From contig RCAB01000026.1 of assembly GCA_003640385.1 (NCBI GenBank), forward strand, positions 241,850-305,849: DNA of 64,000 nucleotides, written 5' to 3'. This DNA comes from Setaria digitata (Eukaryota; Nematoda; Chromadorea; Rhabditida; Setariidae). The translations under genes and the position numbers were made by a program. Below the pieces are notes generated by a model. The model ran no database searches. It was given only the letters and a program-made list of their open reading frames with translations, and was not told the DNA's origin. Positions 25,201-36,200 of the stretch are shown here, piece by piece. Positions within the stretch are counted from its first letter, which is position 1. Every line of letters starts with the position of its first letter.

Positions 25201-27510
25201 GCTTGATCTGTCTGTCTCCTTATCCTAATGAGGATCTGTGGAAGGAATTTTTGACATGTACCTACCGAGCTTCTTCTGCTAGCTCAATTCCTTTCGATAT
25301 ATCAGCATGATATATTTACTCACGCTGTGATAATCTGCGNTTATCACTGATATATTTACTCACGCTGTGATAATCTGCGAGAAATGAAACTGAAAATGAT
25401 AAATGCCAGACTAAATTAAACTAGACTAAATTGAGTTATTCTTTGCTACTAATCGATTACTGCTTAGCAATAACTGACACATGCAAGATTTGCATATTCC
25501 TCAATATTTGCAGGGTTTAAGACAAGGCTCTATCTAATTCTGAAAGTGATTTCGGAAGTTCTAAGAAGATTAGGATTAATTAATGTCTAGTTGCTCCGTA
25601 TATTTTCTTCTGTATTATCTCAAATGATAGCAGCACTCACAGCAACTTCTGTTTTAATTGTTTTTCGAAATTTGAACTTCTCCAGCGGTTCCTTCTGCTT
25701 TGACTATGACAAAATCCGTCTGCAAGAGCCTAAACTATTTTTAGAATATTGAATTAAATTGCTAACTTTATCTCACTGTAATTGCAGTAAAATCACTTTT
25801 GGACTTTTGGAATGCTGAATTATTTCTGAAAAAAAAAAAAAAAAAAAAAAGATTTCGAAAAACGAACTGATCATATTTATTTGTTCGGTTACTGCAAGTT
25901 TCTTGACAAATTTCTCAGATGTCATAAATTTCCTTCAAATCCTAAACATCTATCATTAATCGTTGGTATTGCTGCTCGAGATTGTTCTTCGAAAAAGTAA
26001 CAAGCCTGACAACTCATTAATAATTGAATCGGAATTTCAGAAAAGAAAAAAATTTGGCTCTTTATGTTTTGTTTCGTTTCAGATTTGGTATCGAAAATGG
26101 TTAGTCGTACATTTATTAGATCTGTGGTCCGTTCCGCCATGTTTAAATTGGTGCTACTATGTTCAGTTGGCTTGTCCGCATCTTGCTACCAGTAAAGTAG
26201 TTGATTATGCTGGCCATCCAAGTTTTCAGTGCAGAGGTTATAATTTCTTATTAACTTTGACTCTTCTACAGTGCAATATTAGCATTCTCTCTAATTACTT
26301 TATAACTGCCATTTACTGACTGGTAAGATTCTCATGCTTCTTGATTTCCGAGATATTTGACAGGTATGCAGAATCGCAATTCTAGAAATAAAGTTGGACA
26401 CTGCTAATCTCCATTCCTAAGCACTACATGTAGTCCGTAAACTGCTAAATAAATGTAGGTAGTAAAGTAACAGTATCGTTTACAGATCTGTACATACCAC
26501 CAGTTAGTGCTCCTCGTGATGCACAATCATCGAAGTCAACAAGTTCAAGTACAGCATCCGAGAAGAAATCATCGATAGCATCCAAATGCGCATGCCTTCA
26601 TCCTTGTGATCTGGAAGAATTCCAAAATCTAACTGATGCAACTAGTAGTGCTGAACAGAATCGTCCCAATAGCTATTCAAGCGCACTTTTGGCAAATACT
26701 GAGGTAGGTAATCTGTCCCAAATAGCAAAGAATTCGAAGCAGCAGTTGTACACTGCTGAGAGACAGTCGTAGAAATTAGAAAGATGCGATGATTAATGGG
26801 ATTTACAGTAGACAGTATTCAGGAAGGGAAGTTTACTAACATTCGAATTAAAGCAGTGTTTGTGAAGAAAACGTATGAAATGCTGATGAGATTGCTTGTA
26901 AGTCATTAATACTTGGTGTTTCTACATTTCTCGACTGCTTCTTACATCATGAAATTTCTTTTTTTTTTTTTTCATTTTACAGGAGGAAGATTTCTTCCCA
27001 TCTGCGCAGCACTGTATGGTTCGACAACGTGTTTGCGGCAGAATGAAGGACGAAGACGATCATCAGGTGATACGTCGGAGTGCCAGTGCCTCTGGAGCAG
27101 GAGAAAGCTTGCGTAACTTTAACTCGGATGGCATCGCCATGTCAAGTTATGTGACTAAGATTGCTAGTGCTTCCATGCGATCGTCAGATTCAGCTGGAGC
27201 TGTACCTCATCATCATGATAGTGCCGTTCAGGAAACCTCCATTAATCCTGTTGGATACGTTTCCCAGTGGTGGACAAAACATCGAGCACGACGACGTTTG
27301 CAATCTGATGCAAACATTGTGACTAGTAGCACTGTTAATGGTGTTACTTCTACTACTGTTCCTATCACTGTTAGTTCCACTCCTTCAGATGTCAACACCA
27401 GGAATTCCGGTGTCGACTGGAGAAAGACAAGATGGAGCACTTGTTCAGGAATTTTCATTTATACCTTGTTTTTTTCTTTGTTATTGCTCAGAAGGCCGCC
27501 ATTGCTATAG
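22298..27510 (+). CDS. nlf-1: NLF-1 / NALF (FAM155) NALCN-channel accessory protein
   Basis: ER membrane protein needed for folding and surface delivery of the NCA/NALCN sodium-leak channel. Exons in phase: 22298-23434, 23987-24127, 26083-26236, 26486-26703 and 26983-27510 (TAG); about 725 aa. ATG 22298 is the first Met in a frame open since 21998. Residues about 1-187 are low-complexity. A membrane segment (LLIYWHAFSLLACFAATGL) lies at about 195-215. The cysteine-rich ectodomain follows, with CLSCFQK, VDKAYEKFNLTLHRFDCML, and the hallmark block WYRKWLVVHLLDLWSVPPCL, NWCYYVQLACPHL, YAGHPSFQCRDLYI. The C-terminus ends in a second hydrophobic stretch (FIYTLFFSLLLL). It is longer than the worm and human proteins I remember (about 440-460 aa), because of the N-terminal region and a Ser/Thr-rich C-terminal exon. 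The family call is secure from the Cys/Trp block; the N-terminal limit is less so. Confidence 0.92.
24128..26082 (+). other. Large third-exon intron of nlf-1
   Basis: This 1.95-kb intron is the longest in nlf-1. It contains one of the single-N assembly joins (25340) and a pure A run at about 25830-25850. No nested gene is evident; small open frames on both strands lack support. Confidence 0.6.
25308..25379. repeat. Duplicated 32 bp flanking a single N (assembly join)
   Basis: 25308-25339 and 25348-25379 are identical, separated by N at 25340 and seven bases. This is the pattern left when overlapping contig ends are placed side by side. Confidence 0.85.
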
Positions 27511-30500
27511 GTTTTTCAAAATATTTTTTTTCCCGAATTTCACAAATTTCTTCTCTCCTATTAGTTTTTTTCTATTTTCAAATGGCTTAAATGCAGTCAT
27601 TTATGTCATCCTTATTAAAATTGGCACTTTTATACTAACTTTATTCAGTTTTGGTACATTGTTCATTCAAACTTTTGTCTTTTTGGAAAAGAAAAAGAAA
27701 AAAAAAAAAAAAACCTTTTCCGTTGCCTTCCTGACTGCGAAGTAAAAATTGTTTTTTAATTAAAGATTTTTTTTTCAGTGAAACATTTTGAGCTAACAGA
27801 AATCGACAACTTAAGTAATTATAATATTGTATCAGTTATGGAAATTTTCATTTTTACAAACTGCCTTGGAAATTGAGCTTAATTTTTTCTTAAATTTTTG
27901 CAAAGAATTAAAACTGGTTTTCTAGAAAATTATTAGCATTTCATTAATTCAATTATTTTTTTTACCAACAAATTTGTAGCGAAATCAGTAGAGTCTGAGC
28001 AAGCTTTGAAAGCCTTGAGCATGAGTCTTCTTGTTTTGTTGCTATCACCCAAATCATATTTTTAAGAGGTGTGCCTTTGTGATACCTTGAAGAAGTATTT
28101 TCCATTTCTCTATAATTAACGTTCTCCCCACCGATGATCATTAATCAGATGATAGCAACCATATAAATAATAAAAATATGAAAGGAGAACCGTTTGTAGT
28201 TTTTCCTACTAAAGAAATTATTTTAAAAGTTTTAACGGTTTTTCTTTTTAAAGCAAATATTAAAAACGATTCTTTCAAATGCCAACATCTCTGGCTTGCT
28301 CTGTTTCGCTCCGCACTGAGGTCTTTTTTTTTTTCAGTTAAACCTATCCATAGGGAATTCAGTGAGCAACAATTTCCCGAGATTGTAACAAAAAAAGGAA
28401 AAGGAAAGAAAAAAAAGTCGCCTGAAGCATTAATCCTGGAAAAACTGCTCACTGAAAAATAGTTGAGGATTTTTTATTTCATCCTTGATTTGCCAGCAAA
28501 ATTAACGCTGAAAAATGGGAGTAAATTTTTGTTGGCCATACTAATAGAAAGTATCAATAAATGAATGAATAGTTGTTGAATTAAAAGTTGCATCCTAAAA
28601 GCAAGTTTGTTGGTATCACATTAAAAGGTGTACAACTGCTTAAAAGAATGTGATATTTCTATTCAGGTGGATTTTGTTGTTTCAGTGTTTGATGAAAAGA
28701 GGTTAATTATGTGGGATGAATGAGAATCCAGTCAACAGTTAATTGTTCATGAGTAATTTGCATTGAATGTGAATACTTAACAGAAAAACAATGTATTTTT
28801 CCCAAATTCAAAGTTGATGATCTAGTCACTCATTGCTCTTCTCTTAAATATTCGATGAACGCTTCTAGTTTTCTTTTTCCATTGACTAATTAAGTGATGA
28901 TATGATAATATATCAATAAATGTATCAAACATCGCTTTCCTCCGTTTATTGCTCAATCATTCGCATTAGAATTATGTAACAGAAGGCTTGAAAAAAACAA
29001 AAAATTACTTGCAATACGTCATAATAATAGTTTCTTCTTTTGAAGATTGCTTAATTTACGTGAATAATTCATCTTTACTATACTTTAAGTAGATAATTTC
29101 GCTCAAAAAAGGTAATATTTGTCTACAAAAAAAAAAGAAAAAATCTCGTTGGGATATAGAAACTCACTAGTACTCGATATAGTTAGAGCTTTTTTCTCTC
29201 TTTGACTAATTTGAAAACGAATTAAAATTACCTGCATAGCATTATAATAAAGAACAAAGCGAATCGTTGTCCAAATTAATATGGGCAGAACTTTTCAGAT
29301 TAATTTGCAAATTAAATTTTCCATTTAAACAATTTCACAGCATTATTCACATGATAGTGGACATCATATAGTGAACATAAAAGGAAGGGTCGGTGTAAAA
29401 GTGAATAGCTCATGAAGAGAAATGCTTCTCATCTAATTAATTGGATAATAAGAGATCAATTAACGCACGGAGTTGGATGATATGAAAGATAATGACAGCG
29501 AAATGAAGCTTTATCAGTGATAATCACCATTTTCGTTAGCTCTGACTCATTTAAGGGGCATTTTCTTGTCTCAAAATCTTAGCTTGAAAATGAAAAGCCA
29601 AATAGTTCATTTCTATTTGGTTTATCCACCAATTAAAAGAGGACCCTTCTATCCTCACATTAGTTCTTACTATGCATTTTCAATAGCAATATTTTATTTT
29701 GCGCTAATAGCTTGCATGTATCCATCTTTTTTTTTTTTTAAATCCACATTAAACAGCACATTCTTAACTTTAAAATCTTCGCAGTGACTAATTAATTTCA
29801 AATTTTAATTTAGTTTTCAAAATATTGTAGGATGTTTACCGGATAACTCAATACTGCAGTTTTACTCATAGATTGTAAAATAGCTTCATTATTGCATTCA
29901 ACTTTTTTTTTCCTTAAATTTCACCAGTAATTCGGAACTGTATTGAATACGCATATCATCTGCGGAAGTTATCGTGAACTGTAATTCATCCAAATAAAAT
30001 CATAACTTTTTCTATGAATTCTGGACATTGTTCTTGTTTTACATCCTGCATAGTTTGTCGGAAACTTTCTGAAACCACAGAAATTCCAAAGATGAAGAAG
30101 GGTTGGACTATGTTTTTTTTTTAGTTTTCGTGTCGTTGAATATCTCTAACACTGATAACTTGTAAATGATAACTGTAAATGCCAATGATAATTAAATAAT
30201 GATAACCTGTAATAGTTTTCATAGCATCTCTTGGACTTTTAACGAAAATCAAATTAGAAACTCAGATGCTTCAAAAATCTTGCTAATTAGTAATGCATTC
30301 ACATTTTTACCAAATTTTGAAACTTAGTTTAAACTGGACATTAACCGGGATTTTTCGAAATGTTCTCTTCTTTAATTTATTTGGTTATTGTGCTGAATTT
30401 TGAGAAATAATAGCAGAACATTATTTGCTACTCGCATTACTTTCAGTATTGAGAAGATTACACTTGTTGGGTTTGCAAGAAGTTTTATTCAAACATACAC

Positions 30501-30837
30501 TCTCTTTAATTCAAGCTCATTATCGATGCCATATATTTGTTATAAAAATTTTTAAATCTGATAAAGAAAAAAAAAAAACCTTTCTTCTCGTGAAGCGATT
30601 TGTGCTCGAAGTTCCAGAATAGCTATCGAAAATGTTCATTGGATATAATTTTTTTTTTTTTCGCTTCATAAAATCGAAATTTAAACTAAACAGAGAAAAA
30701 TAAGAGTGACAATAACAGAAAAATTTTATTTCAACAGATCGGAAAACACAGATTATAACAGATGTACAAATATAACAATGAGAGTTACGGAAATAGTTAT
30801 TCCTGATATAACATGTTAGCACTAAAGTAAGATTCAG
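27511..30837. other. Intergenic region, nlf-1 to ShKT gene
   Basis: Very A/T-rich with many poly(T) and poly(A) runs. The nlf-1 3'UTR must start here. No exon chain, RNA gene or mobile element could be supported on either strand. Confidence 0.5.
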
Positions 30838-30973
30838 TCATGTTCTGGATGCTCTTCATTGCAACTTTTCTTTCAGTTTCCGTCGCAGAAAAACAAAGTA
30901 AGTCACACTTTCGGTGAGCATTGTGATTGATTATCAAATTTACGGAATATTTAAATTAAAGGTACACCTGCTC

Positions 30974-31008
<35 letters not shown>

Positions 31009-31655
31009 AATTAATCCTAAGTAAAAGACTTAAATTGATTCAGTGTGTCTAATTCAAGTTAAATTAGGACAAGGTACGAAAATTTATGTAATTCACACTT
31101 TGTACTCTAATTTTTCGAATAGGAAAATGGAAAATTAAACGAGAAAAATGACGTACTGCAGATATAATATCTGCATATCTGCAGTACGTCATTTACGCTA
31201 TAACATACGTGTTGTGTTACTTCACCTTTACAAATGTAACACTTCAGATGAGAAACTGAAAATTTGTTTGCGAAGTTGAATGTTTCGTAATATTGCGTAA
31301 CACGTGACCTTTTCATGCATCTGCGTGGATCTTGCGTTGCCCAATCAACCATCATCATGTCCATCATTGCAATATCTATGCAATAACGCTTTATACTACG
31401 AACTGATGACAAAGCAATGTCCGAAAACGTGTGGTCGGTGTTCGGAAGATGTCACTCCTAGTAAGCATTGAGTCTTCATTTTTACGAGAGATTTCATTTT
31501 GACGTAACCATTTCATACGTATTTCAGGCACGTGTCAAGATAAAGCATTACCCAATGCACCGTCTCAGTGTCCAAGCTTGGCTTATTTGTGCAATAATTC
31601 GCTGTACAGAGATCTGATGAAGCAACAATGCCCAAAGACTTGTGCTTATTGCTGA
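30838..31655 (+). CDS. Small secreted ShKT-domain protein with a compromised middle exon
   Basis: ShKT domains are six-cysteine modules common in nematode secreted and cuticle or enzyme-associated proteins; no toxin activity is implied. Exon 1 (ATG 30840-30897) encodes a signal peptide, MFWMLFIATFLSVSVA, and begins two bases after a CAG acceptor (30835-30837), a likely SL site. The last exon (31528-31655, TGA) encodes one complete ShKT module: TCQDKALPN, CPSLAYLC, QCPKTCAYC. Between them, 31317-31460 encodes a second module (ICVDLALPN, CPSLQYLC, QCPKTCGRCS), but its acceptor reads CAT instead of CAG. Exons 1 and 3 are both phase 1 at their junctions, so skipping the middle exon still gives an intact protein of about 60 aa with one ShKT module. 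With the middle exon used, the product would carry two. AATAAA at 32028. Confidence 0.75.
30979..31008. repeat. (CT)n microsatellite in ShKT intron 1
   Basis: About fourteen CT units in the first intron, plus-strand pyrimidine tract. It may mimic a polypyrimidine tract but is not followed by a usable AG at the right phase. Confidence 0.9.
31146..31194. repeat. Perfect 19-bp inverted repeat
   Basis: Arm 31146-31164 (AAATGACGTACTGCAGATA) is the exact reverse complement of 31176-31194, with an 11-base loop. It sits in ShKT intron 1, about 120 bases before the damaged exon. There is no flanking target-site duplication that I can recognise, so its origin (small foldback element, regulatory hairpin or assembly artefact) is open. 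Confidence 0.85.
31317..31460 (+). pseudogene. Duplicated ShKT exon with mutated 3' splice site
   Basis: Aligned with the last exon, the intron ends correspond base for base: tttcag|gcacgtgt (31522 on) versus tttcat|gcatctgc (31311 on). The exon is 144 bases, phase 1 to phase 1, with an intact donor (a|gtaagc) and an open frame. An in-frame TAA at 31298-31300 bounds it upstream. No AG occurs between 31301 and about 31411, so no alternative acceptor could rescue the module. Confidence 0.75.
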
Positions 31656-33264
31656 GTAATTGGTGGAAACATTTTATGGATTTTTAGATTCTCTTTCTAG
31701 AATTAATTCACAAAAAATTTAACCTCATTACATTATCATTATCATTATCATTGCTGTCTTCATCTTTTATCATTATTATTATAATAATCATTTTTCTTTA
31801 TAACCGCTATCATTTGTTATTCTTATTATTACCATTTATTAATATTATTCCTATTAGTATTATTGCTCAAAGCTAAGGATGAGTTCCTTCTGTTCCACAT
31901 CCTTAATCTTTCCAATAATTTATTAGATTTTGATTAGATAATTGAGTACTGTCCAAAGATCTATCAATGGACAATGCTATCATTATTCTTTTCTTTTCCT
32001 TCAATTATCATAAAATGATATCAGTGAAATAAAGTCCTTCTTATATTGAAATATAATGAAATCTTTCAGATAAAATGTATTTTTCATGGAATATTCCAGA
32101 AATGAATAAATACAAGTATTCTTTCCTGAAAAGAATTTAACAAACTTATCAAATGAACCAAATCATTTCGAATGTTTTGCAACATTCTGCATGAATTTGT
32201 TCTCAATAACTTCCGATAGCATTTATTTTTTAGACTACACTATCGATGATTCCTATTGAGTATTACCACAATTTTGTCGATTGTATAACCTAACTCTAAT
32301 GACCAAGATAAAAAAGTGAAAATTTACCAGAAAATTGAGGTAAAATGATGTGACAATTTACTAATTTATAGGTGTAAACTCTTTCCACAACTCATTTTTC
32401 AATGAATTTTTTTTGCCAGCATTCCACGATGTTTGACTATAGTGTCCGAAGAATAAAAATGTTCGAAAAATTAGGCCAGTTACATGAAATGGTCTCCTTG
32501 CTTACTGTTGTGAAGACTAGTTTAAGAATTACCACATTTCTCGAAACTAATTAATTATCAACTTCTAATGATAACAAATTACAAGCAATTCAGAATATTA
32601 CACAGAATATTTTCGAAAAATTACACAAAATACTGTACAAAATATTGTCGAGAATTACTATACAGGTATGACTAATCTAGCATTTAGCTTTTGCTTTCTT
32701 AATAATTGTTATATTAAAAATCACTTACATTTCTATAAAGTGTGTGATTTTTATTGCAATTCTCTGTTTTAATTTTATTTTCAAATAGCTGAGGCTCGAG
32801 ACCTAGATATTGGGATGAACTCATTAAGTAGTGTAGAGAAGATTCTGAGGAAATAAAAAATTAAATAAGATTGTTTAGCTGAGAGAAAAGGCGAAAAGTT
32901 AAGCCGGTGTATCTTTGGATAATGAAAAAATGAGGAGTGAAACAGATTCATGTTATCGATAAACTGATATTTATTGAACACAGAATGTGCAAGATGTCTG
33001 ACTAATATTACATAATTCTTAACATTATCAGTGATAAACTCGCTTACTGACAGATGATAGCCATCAAGGTACTGCTTCCGCCTGAAGGAAGAAGCAAAAT
33101 AGGATAAATCCTCTGATACTGAAAGTAACAAAAGATGAATATTTAACATTAGCAATAGAAACAAAATCTCACAGTTAATTAATAACTGATATGATATATC
33201 CTCTAATAACCATAAGAACCATTCGTAAATCTTAAGGATTTTCCTGCCCTTAGTTTCACAAAGT
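31656..33264. other. Intergenic region with ATT/ATC simple sequence
   Basis: 31730-31865 is low-complexity ATT/ATC. At 33062-33120 a minus-strand stretch after tactttcag reads LSYFASSFRRKQYLDGYHLS and could be an unassigned exon, but it does not join the neighbouring gene in phase. An AATAAA on the minus strand (32975-32970) may serve the gene that ends at 33265. Confidence 0.45.
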
Positions 33265-36200
33265 TTAAAGAATGCTTGAAGCACATTTATAAAAGTTATT
33301 ATCAATCAAAGGTTCGGCAGATCGAATCAACGACTGTCGTAATCGTACTTCAATTGTTGGGGCTAGTAAGGATACCAAATATGCTTGCGTTCGACTGAAA
33401 ATGAACACAGCCAAATTAAACATTATCGGTTGAATCTGACTGCCCGAAATTTTGGGAAAATTTAAGAAATCTTAGGGAGCGAATTTTTATTAACTCCTAA
33501 TGAGGGATAATGAGCAATATTATTTTTATTTCACTGCAACACTTTAGGAGAAATCTGTGAAGAAGATCCGAATTTATTGAACGACGATCGATACAAAGAG
33601 CTAGAAGTCGAGGTAAATTTTTAAACTTAAACTGAAATTTAGAAACTTTTCCACATACCCACTAGCTAGCATAACTTTGCCACAAGGTCGAGAGAAATTC
33701 GACTCCTCTTCGTCACAGTTTCTGAGTGAATGTTGCCACCGATCATCGGTGGAACTCAGTGACGATGACAACTCCACCGAGGATCGATATCGAGATTCAC
33801 TGCTACTACGTGAAGGGCAACTTGTGGAGTTATTCTCGACAGACACGTTAACATGTAACACGCCAACCGGATGAAGTGAACGTCTCGAAACGCCAAATAA
33901 TGTGTTGCTGTTGATGTCACGAGGTTGCAGCTATAATTGAATCCAATGAAGATTCAAGCAGCAAATAAAACAATAAAGCTCATTAATTCACTAAGGATGA
34001 TTTCAGGAGAATTAAAATACCTCACGATCAAATAAAGACCTTAAATTAAAACATCTCACAAAATTAACAACGGACAGTGATGGAAGGATGGAACTGGACA
34101 AGGATTCCGAATCCAACATGCATTGGAAGAAGTTCGCCAGTTTTTAAAGGACTCAGGGACTAGTTTTTTTTTTTTTTTTTTAAAGGACTAGCATGCAAAC
34201 AAATTGCAACCTGCACTCTGTTGAAACTAACCTTTAAATTTACCTTACCATCGGCAACCAAGTGAGAGTACGAAACATCCGCTTCACCAATAACGTCACC
34301 GTTTGCGGCATTACGCAACGTGAAGTAAATGACTCTGAAGATAAATCTTTAGTTTATGTGGTACTTTCATGGCTCATTCATTCTAGCTTAGTGAGTGCTG
34401 AAGAATATTACTGGTCACGAATATAACTGATGAATTCAATATGCTGGGCTTAACTTGCCAGTTTTGAAATTTAGGATTCGATTTTAATGAATGTAATGAA
34501 GGAGCTCAAGAAACAGTTCTGAGGACAGCGTTGTGTATTATTTGAGGAGAATGTGATGTAGAATGCCTGGTGAATGTATGTCTAGTTCATTTTTTATGAA
34601 GCAAGTATCAAGTGACAATAGACTGAATTGAAAAAAGAATTACTGACCTGTCCTCAAGACCACCTAATAACTTATCATATGAAATGATAATTTCTGGAAA
34701 TTTATGCAGGCTTGTTGAAGTTATTTCCATCGTTTTTGGAGATCGATAGATAATAATATAATCATTTTTCAGTAGGCTTTTCCTGAGAATGATAAAAACT
34801 TTGATAAGGCTTAATTTACAGAGAAATGCTGGCATAATCAGAGAAAAACTGCGCTAAACTAAAATACTCTTGTTCCAATTTTTACATCAATGCAAAACAA
34901 ATGAGTGTGAGGTCTTTTTTAAATTCTGCGAGAATTCAAATTACTGCTTTCTTCTTTCTTTTTTTTTCTTTTTTGAGAGTAATTCAAAATATAGATAGAC
35001 TATACGGTAGAAACAGTTTCTGTCAAATCAAATAGTTCAAAAAAAAAGTGATTAAAACTCAAAAAAATCCCTTTTATATTTTAAGAACTAGGCACAACTT
35101 AAGATTAATAAAGCGTTTAATGTTAACCTATNTTTAATATTTTAAATATTTTAAGAACTAGACACAACTTAAGATTAATAAAGCGTTTAATGTTAACCTA
35201 TGGATAGCAAGATAAGTTTCCAGGTCGGTATATTTCATTTTTCCTCTCTTTTCTAACTGTGAAATTGAAACTTCCATACGGACCTGTCTTTCAGCAAAGA
35301 CACGATCGACAGATACTCGTTCCGATATCACTAAATTATCTATTCGAACGATGAGCAAATTTCATTTATCACTTTTCCTCTTTATAACTTGAGTTGTTGA
35401 AAATGCGAAATTGAAGTGAATATATAAAAGTTATTTTAGAATAAACTTGTATGCCTGTGAATCTTCCAGATGATCCTTCTCGTGCCCTTCCGTCTTCCTC
35501 TTCTGATAGTCGACCTCGATGTACTACTGCATTCAGATCACATTCCATAGAATCTACAGGATTCCATGACAGAAGATCACTGGAATTACGGAAACGTACG
35601 ATACTATCAGAATTTCGCCTTGAATCTGAACCAGTTGATGACAGCATCGACTTCTCGGCACAGAATCTGCAAAAGAAAAAAAAAAAAGGACTACTGATTT
35701 ATAAAATGACTATCAAAAATACAGTCTCTTGCAATTAATAAACTCTTTCGATCTTATATCATAAAAGAATTCGCACTAAGTAGACTGGAATGATTTATTG
35801 ACTAATAACCCCCTTAAGCATCAAGAATTTTACAGCTACACTTTAAGATAATAACTGCTAGTTACAAATCATATCAATGATATGCTGATCTCAAAGTAGA
35901 CTGTACTATTAAGCAATTTCATTTAATCAAATGCTTCTTGAAATATTCACATTATCATTCCGCAGTAGACAAATATGAATCGTCTGACAAAAACAAAAAA
36001 ACAAAAACAAAAAATAAAAAAACCATGGAAATTATTTTTTTTTTTTTGAATAAACATCAAGCACGGAATTTGTGTATTTGGAATGAACAAATGGCTAATT
36101 TTTCTTTTTTTTTTTTCCCAATACACAACGCTGTTTGCCACATGTGCTATTTGATATTGGCAACGGAATTCACTCTCGACTTCTGTTTAGACTAATGGCA

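Noticed and set aside
31107..31412. Minus-strand 101-codon open frame with several cysteines
   Set aside because: It runs antisense through the ShKT exon and the 19-bp inverted repeat; the ShKT module on the plus strand explains the sequence better.
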